Assembly (NCBI GenBank): GCA_026399515.1
Contig: JAPLQT010000075.1
Location: 1 to 64,000 of the forward strand
DNA length: 64,000 nucleotides
Source: Pseudomonadota bacterium
GTDB taxonomy: Bacteria; Pseudomonadota; Gammaproteobacteria; Burkholderiales; Rhodocyclaceae
Direction: 5' to 3'
Under the pieces are notes generated by a model, which was not told the DNA's origin, searched no databases, and saw nothing but the letters and a program-made list of their open reading frames with translations. The translations under genes and the position numbers were made by a program. Shown piece after piece: positions 8,896 to 17,249 of this stretch. Each line of letters opens with the position of its first letter. Position 1 is the stretch's first letter.

Positions 8896-9582
8896 TTATT
8901 CGGGTAGGTTATAGAGCTTATTGGCCGCAATATAGTCGAGAACCGGATCAGGGAGCAAATACCTAGCGCTGTGGCCGGCCCCGATTTGCGCTCGCAGCTT
9001 GGTTGCCGAAATGTCGAGAGCGGTGATGCCGAAGGGAATTATGCAACCCGCCGGGCTCGCAGTAATTGCCGCGGCGGACGATTTCCGCCTTCGTTGAAAT
9101 TCGTCAGCCAAGGCAGGTTCCATGATTTCGCCGGTGAGCGAATAATTGGGCCGGGTGGCTACGGCAAGATGGGCCAACCCGAACAACTCCCGCCAGCGAT
9201 GCCAGGCGCTCAGCCCCAGGAACGCATCTGCCCCCAGCAGCAACACCAATGGGCGCCGCGGGCCAATTTGCGCACGCAGCCGTTCCAGCGTCGGCACGCT
9301 ATAGCTGGGCGCCGCGCCCAGGGCTTCGCCGTCGTCGACGGTAAAGCCGGGGTTGCCGAGGATGGCCAGGCGAACCATGTCCAGCCGCTGAATCGCGGAC
9401 GCTTGCGGAGTGCCGCGATGTGGCGGCTGACCGGCAGGAACCCAGCGCACTTCGGCGAGTCCCAGTTCCTTGCGCGCTTCTTCGGCCAGGCGCAGGTGTG
9501 CGTAATGCACCGGGTCGAAAGTGCCGCCCAGTATCCCCAGCGGGCTGTCTATCGGCGTCGCGATTCGGGAATTATCCGGCAT
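8896..9582 (-). CDS. nadD: Nicotinate-mononucleotide adenylyltransferase
   Basis: 228 residues from ATG 9582. GILGGTFDPVHYAHLRLA contains the nucleotidyltransferase (T/H)xGH-like signature; LLLGADAFLGLSAWHRWRE and ALDISATKLRAQI are the other NadD landmarks. It makes deamido-NAD from NaMN and ATP. A proGS-type partner gene is not adjacent; the upstream BPSS1780 gene overlaps its start by 11 bp. Confidence 0.95.
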   Translation of the reverse strand: MPDNSRIATPIDSPLGILGGTFDPVHYAHLRLAEEARKELGLAEVRWVPAGQPPHRGTPQASAIQRLDMVRLAILGNPGFTVDDGEALGAAPSYSVPTLERLRAQIGPRRPLVLLLGADAFLGLSAWHRWRELFGLAHLAVATRPNYSLTGEIMEPALADEFQRRRKSSAAAITASPAGCIIPFGITALDISATKLRAQIGAGHSARYLLPDPVLDYIAANKLYNLPE

Positions 9583-10366
9583 CGCTGGGAGTGCCTGGAT
9601 TCGCGGCGGGGGCAAACACGTCCTGGTAACTCTGGTAGATGCCGGTCATCAGCACCGGCGCAAACACCAGCAACAGTAGGATGCGCAGGACGACCGACAA
9701 GACCTCGGCCAACGGCTTGGAGATAAGGCTGGCGATCAGGAGCAGCAGGCCGGGCAGCACCACGCCGATCAAGGAGGCCGCCAGGGCGTAGACCACGAAA
9801 GCGCGCCAGTTGCGCCAGACCGCCACCAGACTGAAGAACAGCGACTTGAGCACCGGAAGGCCGTCCCATGCGGTCAGCAGGGGGGCGAACCAGAACGCCA
9901 GCAGTACCGGTAAAGCGAACAGCAGCAGGCGCAGCATATGCCAGAGCATCTCGGCTTCATCGAGCGGATTGAAGCTGCCCTCGCCCGTTTCCTTGCCGCT
10001 GACGATGGTGCTTGATTCGCCGCCTTGGAGCAGCAGGTCGATGGCCAGAATCGCCATGGTTCCGATCAGGTGCAATCCACCCAATCGCAGCAAGGCGGCG
10101 CGCTTCTGCCGCAGGCCGAAGAACAGTTCAGCTCGCGCCAGACCCAGGTTGAGCGTCCGGCAGCCATTGGCGATGAGCACAGTCAGCATTGGCAAGAACA
10201 GGGGTAGCAGAAAAGGTCCGATCGGTTGGAGCTGACCGAAGGCCACGACCAGCAGTAGATAGCCCAGGGTCAGCGTGGTCAGCATCGGCGGATTTCGGCG
10301 GTAGAGCCGAAAGCCGTCGAAAATCCAGTAAACACCGCGAACCGCGGGCAGAAGACGAGCCTGCAT
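9572..10366 (-). CDS. BPSS1780-type integral membrane protein
   Basis: 264 residues with about six hydrophobic segments, for example LGYLLLVVAFGQLQPIG, LLLFALPVLLAFWFAPLL and VLRILLLLVFAPVLMTGIYQ. N-terminal RGVYWIFDGFRLYRRNPPML matches the BPSS1780 family of betaproteobacterial membrane proteins, which has no known function. It overlaps nadD by 11 bp and lies 61 bp downstream of the DUF2782 gene. Confidence 0.85.
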   Translation of the reverse strand: MQARLLPAVRGVYWIFDGFRLYRRNPPMLTTLTLGYLLLVVAFGQLQPIGPFLLPLFLPMLTVLIANGCRTLNLGLARAELFFGLRQKRAALLRLGGLHLIGTMAILAIDLLLQGGESSTIVSGKETGEGSFNPLDEAEMLWHMLRLLLFALPVLLAFWFAPLLTAWDGLPVLKSLFFSLVAVWRNWRAFVVYALAASLIGVVLPGLLLLIASLISKPLAEVLSVVLRILLLLVFAPVLMTGIYQSYQDVFAPAANPGTPSDAG

Positions 10367-10427
10367 GGGAATGAGTTATCAGGGGTGGGGATGGGAACGC
10401 AATCGTCCCGTCACGCATTTCCCCGCC

Positions 10428-10769
10428 TTAAAACGTTTTTATGACCCACATCGGCACGCGCAGCCCGGTGTCGAGGGATTCCTGGCGGCTCATGCGGCCG
10501 TCGCCTTTTTCGTCGATCAGGTAGTAAGGAGTTCCATGTGGCGGCGTCACCTTGACCATGTAGAGTTTGCCGTTGACGCGGAACTCCTCGACCCGGTCAT
10601 CCCCGCGCTTGGTAATCGTCACTTGCGGCTCCAAGGCCGGATCGAGGGACATATCCGCGGGCGGCGGCGGCGGTTCCGGAATGGGCTGCAATCCCGCTGG
10701 GCCCGCGGCTTTTTGAGCGGCGGCGGGCAATGCCAGAAGCAAAGCGAAAATCAATAACAAGCGGCGCAT
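10428..10769 (-). CDS. DUF2782 secreted protein
   Basis: 113 residues with a signal peptide (MRRLLLIFALLLALPAAAQ), then a Pro-rich linker and the DUF2782 core (VTITKRGDDRVEEFRVNGKL, then VTPPHGTPYYLIDEKGDG). Family members are small periplasmic proteins usually encoded beside polA or thrB in betaproteobacteria, as here. Function unknown. Confidence 0.88.
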   Translation of the reverse strand: MRRLLLIFALLLALPAAAQKAAGPAGLQPIPEPPPPPADMSLDPALEPQVTITKRGDDRVEEFRVNGKLYMVKVTPPHGTPYYLIDEKGDGRMSRQESLDTGLRVPMWVIKTF

Positions 10770-10799
10770 GGCGTGTCCTCAAGAGTTCCCGGCATTCTA

Positions 10800-11537
10800 T
10801 CAAAGGTTCAGCAATAGCTCGTGCTCATCGGGTAGACGGTCAAAGCCGCGCCTTTCGTAATGCTTGAAGATCGCGGCCACAACTTGCTGAGGATCGTCGA
10901 TGACCTGGATCAGCTCCATGTCCTGCGGATTGATCATGCCCTCGGCCACTAGCCGCGCGCGCATCCATTCCAGCAGCCCCCGCCAGAACTCACTTCCCAC
11001 CAGGATCAGCGGAATCTGCGGCGTCTTCTTGGTCTGGATCAGAGTCAGGGCTTCGAGCAATTCGTCGAGCGTACCGAAGCCGCCCGGCATTACCACGTAA
11101 GCGGCGGCAAAGCGCACGAACATGTATTTGCGCGCGAAGAAATGGCGGAAGGTCTGCGACACGTCCTGGTAACGATTGGTTTGCTGCTCCATCGGCAACT
11201 GGATATTGAGACCGACGCTGGGGCTCTTTCCGGCGAACGCACCCTTGTTGGCGGCTTCCATGACACCCGGCCCTCCGCCGGAAATCACGCTGAATCCGGA
11301 ATCTGACAGCAACCGTGCGATCTGCTCGGTCAGTCGGTAATTATCGGAGTCGGGCTTGGTGCGGGCGCTGCCGAAAATACTCACCGCCGGCCGGATGGCG
11401 TTGAGGCGATCCGTCCCCTCGACAAATTCTGACATAATGCCAAACACCCGCCACGCCTCACGCGCCGTGGCATTGACAGAGGTGGCGGTGGCGAGCGCCG
11501 GATCGGTAAATCCGGCAAGTTTGTTCTTGACGCTCAT
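10800..11537 (-). CDS. LOG-family (TIGR00730) Rossmann-fold protein
   Basis: 245 residues from ATG 11537. It carries the lysine-decarboxylase-like/LOG signatures GGGPGVMEAANKGAF and PGGFGTLDELLEALT, which in LOG enzymes form the phosphoribohydrolase active site releasing free cytokinin-type bases from nucleotide monophosphates. In bacteria some members are nucleosidases such as PpnN; the actual substrate is uncertain. It is divergent from polA with only 39 bp between start codons, so their promoters overlap. Confidence 0.85.
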   Translation of the reverse strand: MSVKNKLAGFTDPALATATSVNATAREAWRVFGIMSEFVEGTDRLNAIRPAVSIFGSARTKPDSDNYRLTEQIARLLSDSGFSVISGGGPGVMEAANKGAFAGKSPSVGLNIQLPMEQQTNRYQDVSQTFRHFFARKYMFVRFAAAYVVMPGGFGTLDELLEALTLIQTKKTPQIPLILVGSEFWRGLLEWMRARLVAEGMINPQDMELIQVIDDPQQVVAAIFKHYERRGFDRLPDEHELLLNL

Positions 11538-11576
11538 AATGTTTGCCCGGCTGATTTCACGGTAGGTCTCATATCC

Positions 11577-14372
11577 ATGCCCACACTGCTCCTGGTTGAC
11601 GGTTCGTCCTATCTTTATCGCGCTTTCCACGCCATGCCCGACCTGCGCAACAAGGCTGGCGAGCCGACAGGCGCGGTGTATGGCGTGCTCAACATGCTAC
11701 GCCGGCTGCCCATCGACTACAAGGCGGCGGACGGCATCGACTATCGCGCCGTGGTGTTCGACGCCAAGGGCAAGACCTTTCGCGACGACTGGTACCCTGC
11801 ATACAAGGCGCATCGGCCGCCGATGCCCGACGACCTGGTGCGCCAGATCGAACCACTGCATGCCTGCATCCGCGCCGCTGGCTGGCCCCTGTTGATGGTA
11901 GACGGCGTCGAGGCCGACGACGTGATCGGCACCCTGGCACGGCAGGCGGCCGCCGCAGGCATCGAGTGCGTGATCTCGACCGGCGACAAGGACCTGGCGC
12001 AACTTGTCGACCGGCATGTGCGCCTTGTGAATACCATGAGCAACGAGACCCTTGATATTGCCGGCGTCGACAAGAAGTTCGGCGTGCCGCCCGAGCGCAT
12101 CGTCGATTACCTGGCGCTGACCGGCGACGCGGTGGATGGCGTGCCGGGCGTGGACAAGGTCGGATCCAAGACCGCAGTGAAATGGCTGAGCCAATACGGC
12201 ACGCTCGACAACATCGTCGCCCATGCCGACGACATCGGCGGCGCAGTCGGCGAGAATCTGCGGCGCGCACTGGATTTTCTGCCGCTGGGCCGGAAGCTGC
12301 TGACCATCGTCTGCGATCTCGAATTGCCTCAAGGCGTCGTCGATCTGGCGCCGCAACAGCAGGATGCCGTGAAGCTTACCGAGTTGTACACGCGGCTGGA
12401 GTTCAAGACCTGGCTGCGCGAACTGGGCACGAATCCCCCCTCTCCCCTCGCGGAAGAGGGGCAGGGGGTGAGGGGCAAGGGACCGGATCGCAACCGCCGC
12501 TACCCTCTCCCCAACCCCTCTCCTGCGGGGGGAGAGGATCTAACCGAACTTCACCGCGACGGTTATGAAACGATCCTGACCTGGGAAGATCTGACGCGCT
12601 GGCAGACGCTCATCGACGCCGCACGGCTTACCTCGCTCGACACCGAGACCACCTCTCTCGATCCGTTCGCGGCGCGTCTGGTAGGCATCTCTTTTGCCAT
12701 TGCGCCGGAGAACGAAGACATCCAGGCCGCCTACCTGCCTGTCGGCCACGATTACGCCGGCGCCCCGGCGCAACTGCCGTTAGCGGAAGTGCTGGATAAG
12801 CTCAAGCCCTGGCTGGAGTCCGCGCGGCACGCCAAGCTCGGCCAGCATCTCAAGTACGACCGCCACATCTTCGCCAATCACGGCATCGAGCTGCGCGGCA
12901 TCCACGAAGACACGCTGCTGGAATCCTATGTTCTGGAAAGCGACAAGTCGCACGATCTCGGCGCGCTGGCGACGCGCCATCTCGGTCTGAATACCATCTC
13001 CTACGACGAGGTCACCGGCAAAGGCGTCGGACGCATCTCCTTCTCCCAGGTGGCGCTGGAGCGCGCCGCCGAATATGCAGCCGAGGATGCCGATGTGACT
13101 CTGCGGGTGCACCAGGCCTTGCTCCCGGAACTTGAAGCCGAGCCTAGGTTGGAGAGGCTCTACCGCGACATCGAATTGCCGGTGGCCGAGGTGTTGTTCC
13201 GGATGGAGCGCAACGGCGTCCTGATTGACGTCGCAGCCTTGGCGCGGCAGAGCGAAGAACTCGGGCGGCGCCTGATGGCACTCGAAGCCCAAGCCCACGC
13301 AGCCGCCGGCCAGCCCTTCAACCTGAGCTCGCCTAAACAGCTGGCGGAAATCCTGTTCGACAAGCAAGGCCTGCCGGTGGTGAAGAAAACCCCGTCCGGC
13401 GGACCGTCCACCGACGAGGAAGTACTGACCCAACTGGCGCTCGACTATCCGCTACCCAAGCTGTTGCTGGAACACCGCAGCCTCGCCAAGCTGAAAGGCA
13501 CCTATACCGACAAGCTGCCGCGCAGCGTCAACCCGGTCACCGGCCGCGTGCATACCAGTTACTCGCAAGCCACCGCCGTGACCGGCCGACTCGCCAGCAC
13601 CGACCCGAATCTGCAAAACATCCCCGTGCGTACTATTGAAGGGCGACGCATCCGCACCGCCTTCATCGCAACGCCGGGACACGCCATCGTCTCCGCCGAC
13701 TACTCGCAGATCGAGCTGCGCATCATGGCCCACCTCTCCTCGGACGAACGGCTGCTCGACGCTTTCGCCAAGGGCGAGGACGTGCATCGTGCCACTGCCG
13801 CGGAAATCTTCGGCATCACGCCGCCGGAGGTCGGGCCGGACCAGCGCCGCGCCGCCAAGGTCATCAATTTTGGCCTGATCTACGGCATGTCGGCCTTCGG
13901 CCTGGCGCGCGAACTCGGCCTGGAGCGCGGCGCGGCGGCAGCCTATATGGAACGCTATTTCGCCCGCTATCCGGGCGTCGCCCGCTACATGGAAGAGACC
14001 CGCAAAGGTGCGCGTGACAAGGGCTACGTCGAAACTGTCCTCGGCCGCCGCCTGTGGCTGCCGGAGATCAAGTCCTCCAACGTCGGACGCCGCCAGGGCG
14101 CCGAACGCTCCGCCATCAACGCCCCGATGCAGGGCACCGCCGCCGACCTGATCAAGCTCGCCATGCTGGCCGTGCAGGACTGGCTCGACCGGGAACGCCT
14201 GGCCAGCAAACTGATCATGCAAGTGCATGACGAACTGGTGCTGGAAGTGCCCGACGCGGAACTCGTCCTGGTGCGCGAGCAGTTGCCGCGGCTGATGGGA
14301 AATGTCGCCGAACTGAAAGTGCCCTTGCTGGTGGAAGTGGGCGTGGGACCTAACTGGGAGGCAGCGCACTAA
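11577..14372 (+). CDS. polA: DNA polymerase I
   Basis: 931 residues in three domains. The 5'-3' exonuclease spans about 1-285 (MPTLLLVDGSSYLYRAFHAM; EADDVIGTLA; STGDKDLAQLV). The 3'-5' exonuclease spans about 330-510 with the Asp-x-Glu site intact (SLDTETTSLDP). The polymerase domain follows, with motif A ADYSQIELRI (near 706), motif B RRAAKVINFGLIYGMS and motif C QVHDELVLEV (near 881). All catalytic residues are present. About 34 residues (roughly 287-320) in the linker between the two exonuclease domains are encoded by a palindromic repeat inserted in frame. The stop is followed at once by the repeat element at 14372. Confidence 0.97.
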   Translation: MPTLLLVDGSSYLYRAFHAMPDLRNKAGEPTGAVYGVLNMLRRLPIDYKAADGIDYRAVVFDAKGKTFRDDWYPAYKAHRPPMPDDLVRQIEPLHACIRAAGWPLLMVDGVEADDVIGTLARQAAAAGIECVISTGDKDLAQLVDRHVRLVNTMSNETLDIAGVDKKFGVPPERIVDYLALTGDAVDGVPGVDKVGSKTAVKWLSQYGTLDNIVAHADDIGGAVGENLRRALDFLPLGRKLLTIVCDLELPQGVVDLAPQQQDAVKLTELYTRLEFKTWLRELGTNPPSPLAEEGQGVRGKGPDRNRRYPLPNPSPAGGEDLTELHRDGYETILTWEDLTRWQTLIDAARLTSLDTETTSLDPFAARLVGISFAIAPENEDIQAAYLPVGHDYAGAPAQLPLAEVLDKLKPWLESARHAKLGQHLKYDRHIFANHGIELRGIHEDTLLESYVLESDKSHDLGALATRHLGLNTISYDEVTGKGVGRISFSQVALERAAEYAAEDADVTLRVHQALLPELEAEPRLERLYRDIELPVAEVLFRMERNGVLIDVAALARQSEELGRRLMALEAQAHAAAGQPFNLSSPKQLAEILFDKQGLPVVKKTPSGGPSTDEEVLTQLALDYPLPKLLLEHRSLAKLKGTYTDKLPRSVNPVTGRVHTSYSQATAVTGRLASTDPNLQNIPVRTIEGRRIRTAFIATPGHAIVSADYSQIELRIMAHLSSDERLLDAFAKGEDVHRATAAEIFGITPPEVGPDQRRAAKVINFGLIYGMSAFGLARELGLERGAAAAYMERYFARYPGVARYMEETRKGARDKGYVETVLGRRLWLPEIKSSNVGRRQGAERSAINAPMQGTAADLIKLAMLAVQDWLDRERLASKLIMQVHDELVLEVPDAELVLVREQLPRLMGNVAELKVPLLVEVGVGPNWEAAH
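12435..12538. repeat. Palindromic (REP-like) repeat inserted in polA
   Basis: A 104-bp C/G-rich segment with two internal inverted repeats: CCCCTCT (12437-12443) pairs with AGAGGGG (12455-12461), and CCTCTCC (12517-12523) pairs with GGAGAGG (12531-12537). The arms of the two halves also complement each other. Composition differs sharply from the surrounding coding DNA, and the encoded peptide is low-complexity Pro/Gly. The frame is kept, so the insertion seems tolerated in the interdomain linker. Confidence 0.8.
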
Positions 14373-14394
14373 CTTTCATGATGCGCGGGGTACG

Positions 14395-14475
14395 CCCGAA
14401 GGAAGTCCCCTGGCGGGACGCCCCGAAGGAAGTCCCCTGGTGGGACGCCCCGAAGGAAGTCCCCTGGTGGGACGC
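14395..14475. repeat. 27-bp tandem repeat, three units
   Basis: Three consecutive 27-bp units (14395, 14422, 14449) that differ only at one position of the hairpin loop. Each contains GTCCC-CTGGT/C-GGGAC, a 5-bp stem hairpin, preceded by CGAAGGAA. The array is bracketed by ACTTTCATGAT (14372-14382) and its reverse complement (14481-14491). The unit occurs once, with an altered but still paired stem, in copy C and is absent from copy B. Confidence 0.9.
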
Positions 14476-14522
14476 CCCGTATCATGAAAGTCAGCGGCAT
14501 TCCCATGGCCCCCCACCCCCTG

Positions 14523-14542
14523 CCCCCGCCCCGGGGCGGGGG
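14523..14542. terminator. GC-rich perfect palindrome, possible bidirectional terminator
   Basis: CCCCCGCCCC followed directly by GGGGCGGGGG, a 10+10 bp perfect palindrome between convergent polA and the subtilase gene. No T tract follows on either strand, so intrinsic termination is only a guess from position and strength of the hairpin. Confidence 0.4.
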
Positions 14543-14628
14543 ACTAAATGTGCTCGCTACGCTCGATATCACCAGGCGCCCTCTTCGGCGTATTTCACGT
14601 TAATGGTGTGCGGACGGGTGATGCCGCG

Positions 14629-16548
14629 TTACTGTGAGCATCCTGCCGTGGTCAGGAAGGAAGCGACCGGACCGAGATCCAGGAGGTTATTGCGGGTATC
14701 GGGGCCCAGTGCCCATAAGTGGTTATCGACCGACGAGGTCGCCAGGTAATTGCGTGTTGTTGAGTAGTATCTGAAATAGTACGGTGCGGACGTTGTTGAA
14801 GCCGGCACGGCCGGAGCAAAATACTTTGGCAAGGTGCGCTCGGCCCAATTGAACACGCAATCCGCGCCCGAAGTTTGCAACGGCCGCGAGCCTGGCATGA
14901 CGGAAGCGACTGCCGCGGCGGCATCGAGCATGCCGGCCCCACAGGTTGAAGCGGTGCAGTAGCACTCCAGTTGGTCGGTGCCATCGGGCGCGTGACAATT
15001 CTGGAGCGTTGCGGTTTGAACGCCGGTTGGAAAGGCGCGCGCCGAGCCTTGCAGCGCCGCTTTGATCTGGGCCGGGGTCAGCGACGGCTGGACCGACAGC
15101 ATCAAGGCCACGGTGCCGGCCACCAGTGGCGCGGAAAAGCTCGTGCCGGTGCTGGCGTTGAAGGCGTCGGTGTAGGACGATGCCAGCGGGGTGGTGGTGC
15201 CGGTGTTGGTTGCCGCGAGGATCGGGTACAGGCATGGCTGCGCGGGGTCCGAGTTGACGCAGTTGCCGCCGGGCGCACTGATGGCGATCTCCGGCCCCAG
15301 ATCGGAAAAACCGACCTTGGTACCGATATGACGCAATCCCGCTACGCCTATCACCCCCGGACAGTTGGCCGGCGCACCGACCGCCTGGCCGGAACTATTC
15401 CCGGCCGCGGCTACGATCACCGCAGGATCCTGCTTGCCGAGAATGGCATTGATCGCATCGAGGTAAGCTTGAGTACAGGCGCCACTGCCTCCGAGGCTCA
15501 TGTTGATGACCCGTGCCGAATTCTGGTTGGTCGGCACGCCCGGCACGGGCAAGCCCGCTGCCCATTGCATGCCGGCAATGATGTCGGAATCATAGCCACC
15601 GCATTTGCCGAGCACCCGCACCGGCAACAACTTTACGCCCCAGGCCACACCCGCCATACCGACGCCGTCGTTGGACGCCGCTCCGATCAGGCTGGAAGTC
15701 ATGGTGCCGTGCCATGAGCTGTCCTCGGCACCGCACTGGTAGAACGTGCTCGATCGGCTGTTGGATTCCTTCGTCGTCACCCAATCACCCGGGTCAGAAG
15801 CGTCCGAGTCACGGTTGTTGTTGCCGCCGTTGGCCGCCTGGCCATCATTGGCGGTCGCTGCGTCGCTGATCATGTCGTAGCCAGCCAGCAGGCGGTTGGC
15901 TAGATCGGGATGTTCCTTGCGCACTCCGGTATCGAGTACCGCGACAACGATGTTCGAACTGCCGGTGGTCAAAGACCAGGCGTTGGCTGCGTTGATGCTG
16001 GATGCGATCTCGCCCGCCGGCGCATGGAGATACCACTGGCCGGCGACGGGTCCGCCGGTGCTGCCGACGATCGAGGGGCCTTGCTGATACAAAGGATCAT
16101 TTGGCACCGCGAAGTGCGTGCGTCGCTGGTCTACGACCGCATATTCAACATCGGCCTCCTCGGCCAGGCGTTTTGCCAGCGATGCTCCGCTGATCCCGCT
16201 CGCGCTGACAACCTGCGTATGCTCGTTGAGGGCGCGGCCGGCGGTCAGGTGCGCGCCCAGGCGTGCACTTAAGGAGCCCGCGCGTGCCGTGACGACGTCG
16301 AAGGTTTCGCTCGCACTCGCCTGGGCGGATAGCGCCTGTTTACGCAGCATGGCGGAGTCTTGCTTGAACCTGACGATCACCCGCGCCGAATCGCTGGGTT
16401 CGGTAAGTCGCACGTTATGGGCCGAATGGCGTTCGATGTCGGCGTCCGCTGCAATGGCATCGATACCCAAGGCGAGCATCAAACCCGCACTCGCGGCAAG
16501 GAGCCAGGTGGGGAGTCGAATCCGCTCGCTAAAAGCCTGTGTGTTCAT
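14629..16548 (-). CDS. Secreted S8 (subtilisin-like) serine peptidase
   Basis: 639 residues. A signal peptide covers about 1-33 and a propeptide/inhibitor-like region precedes the peptidase domain (about 165-520). The catalytic triad is visible: Asp in VAVLDTGVRKEHPD, His in SSWHGTMTSSLIG and Ser in GTSFSAPLVAGTVAL. The oxyanion Asn lies in IVAAAGNSSG. A C-terminal domain of about 90 residues (CVFNWAERTLPKYFAP through YLATSSVDNHLWALG) is the one often appended to betaproteobacterial secreted proteases. Probable extracellular protease. A lone TTACAA half-site lies upstream at 16623-16628, insufficient to place it under the regulator proposed for the neighbouring locus. Confidence 0.93.
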   Translation of the reverse strand: MNTQAFSERIRLPTWLLAASAGLMLALGIDAIAADADIERHSAHNVRLTEPSDSARVIVRFKQDSAMLRKQALSAQASASETFDVVTARAGSLSARLGAHLTAGRALNEHTQVVSASGISGASLAKRLAEEADVEYAVVDQRRTHFAVPNDPLYQQGPSIVGSTGGPVAGQWYLHAPAGEIASSINAANAWSLTTGSSNIVVAVLDTGVRKEHPDLANRLLAGYDMISDAATANDGQAANGGNNNRDSDASDPGDWVTTKESNSRSSTFYQCGAEDSSWHGTMTSSLIGAASNDGVGMAGVAWGVKLLPVRVLGKCGGYDSDIIAGMQWAAGLPVPGVPTNQNSARVINMSLGGSGACTQAYLDAINAILGKQDPAVIVAAAGNSSGQAVGAPANCPGVIGVAGLRHIGTKVGFSDLGPEIAISAPGGNCVNSDPAQPCLYPILAATNTGTTTPLASSYTDAFNASTGTSFSAPLVAGTVALMLSVQPSLTPAQIKAALQGSARAFPTGVQTATLQNCHAPDGTDQLECYCTASTCGAGMLDAAAAVASVMPGSRPLQTSGADCVFNWAERTLPKYFAPAVPASTTSAPYYFRYYSTTRNYLATSSVDNHLWALGPDTRNNLLDLGPVASFLTTAGCSQ

Positions 16549-16956
16549 GTGGCCTCATGTCTTGAAAGGCTTCTTCCGTTCGATCCGTGTTCGTATATTA
16601 GGCTACGACTTGATAAATTTAGTTGTAAATCATTGTTTCGAGTCCAGCGTCAAACAATGGATCGGCGCTTGAGCAAGCTCGGGGTCCCTTGGCGGCCGGC
16701 AATAATTGGTAACGCTCATTTACAGGACGAACCGCGCCCCCTGTTATCTTGAGCCTGTCGGCATTGAAGTGCAATCACAAAGGACAAGCCGTTGCGAGCT
16801 CGTGATCGTCGGTCAGGTTCCTCTGTAGCACGACAACTGTCCGGTCGTCATATTGCCCGGAAATGGCGCAAGAGATAATACGAACGGAACTGCTACAGGA
16901 TGAGCTGCTGCAATGACCCCCTACAATTTAAGGCCGTGATGGCCGGAGGTAACTAC
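16549..16956. other. Intergenic region without recognised gene
   Basis: About 400 bp upstream of the subtilase gene (leftward) and the small ORF at 16957 (rightward). A-T rich patches at 16595-16635 could hold the subtilase promoter. No RNA gene, long repeat or conserved ORF was recognised. Confidence 0.5.
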
Positions 16957-17238
16957 ATGATCACCAACCCGCCCACCTTGATGGAAATCCTGTGCCCGCG
17001 ATGCTTCGCAACTAACCCAAAGCGGATCGAGGCTACCAGAACCATTCAGCAACTCGATATCGACGCGTTCGAACAAGCCCAAGCCGAACATGGCTTTCAT
17101 AAACCGGCGATCCGTGCATTAGAAGGTGAATCATCTGTGCGCGGCAATTCCGGAATGTCGGCCCGCAGAAAAACTCTTCGGGCCGACTGCGCCTCGTCGA
17201 GAGTATCTCGTCGAATGGCGGCATCGACGCAACTGTAA
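16957..17238 (+). CDS. Small hypothetical protein upstream of apbE
   Basis: 93-residue frame starting MITNPPTLMEILCPRC, with a good GGAGG at 16944-16948, 8 bp before ATG. One CPRC pair could bind metal, but there is no second pair. The C-terminal third is basic and low-complexity (SARRKTLRADCASSRVSRR), which weakens the case for a real protein. It ends 11 bp before apbE, so it could be the first gene of that transcript. No family recognised. Confidence 0.35.
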   Translation: MITNPPTLMEILCPRCFATNPKRIEATRTIQQLDIDAFEQAQAEHGFHKPAIRALEGESSVRGNSGMSARRKTLRADCASSRVSRRMAASTQL

Positions 17239-17249
17239 AACGTGTCGAA

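Larger units (their letters stand above)
14372..14608. repeat. Dispersed repeat element, copy A (intergenic, between convergent genes)
   Basis: Fills most of the 256 bp between the convergent polA and subtilase genes. It holds a 27-bp tandem array enclosed by an 11-bp inverted repeat, then a C-rich run, a GC palindrome (14523-14542), then GTGCTCGCTACGCTCG and an end reading TTCGGCGTATTTCACGTTAA. The second half resembles copies at 35228-35406 and 51728-51904 (shared CGGGGGCTAC/ACTA, CTCGCTGCGCTCG-like and GGTATTTCA-like ends). No protein is credible here despite open frames across the array. Confidence 0.75.

Noticed and set aside
14378..14749. Open frame across the 27-bp array giving a repeated nine-residue peptide (PKEVPWWDA), and its reverse-strand counterpart
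   Set aside because: It is simply the translation of the tandem hairpin units; no ribosome-binding site of note, no conserved domain, and it overlaps the dispersed repeat and the 3' end of the subtilase gene.
16600..16630. TTACAA at 16623-16628 as a fifth regulator site
   Set aside because: Only a single half-site; no second copy at 10-bp spacing.
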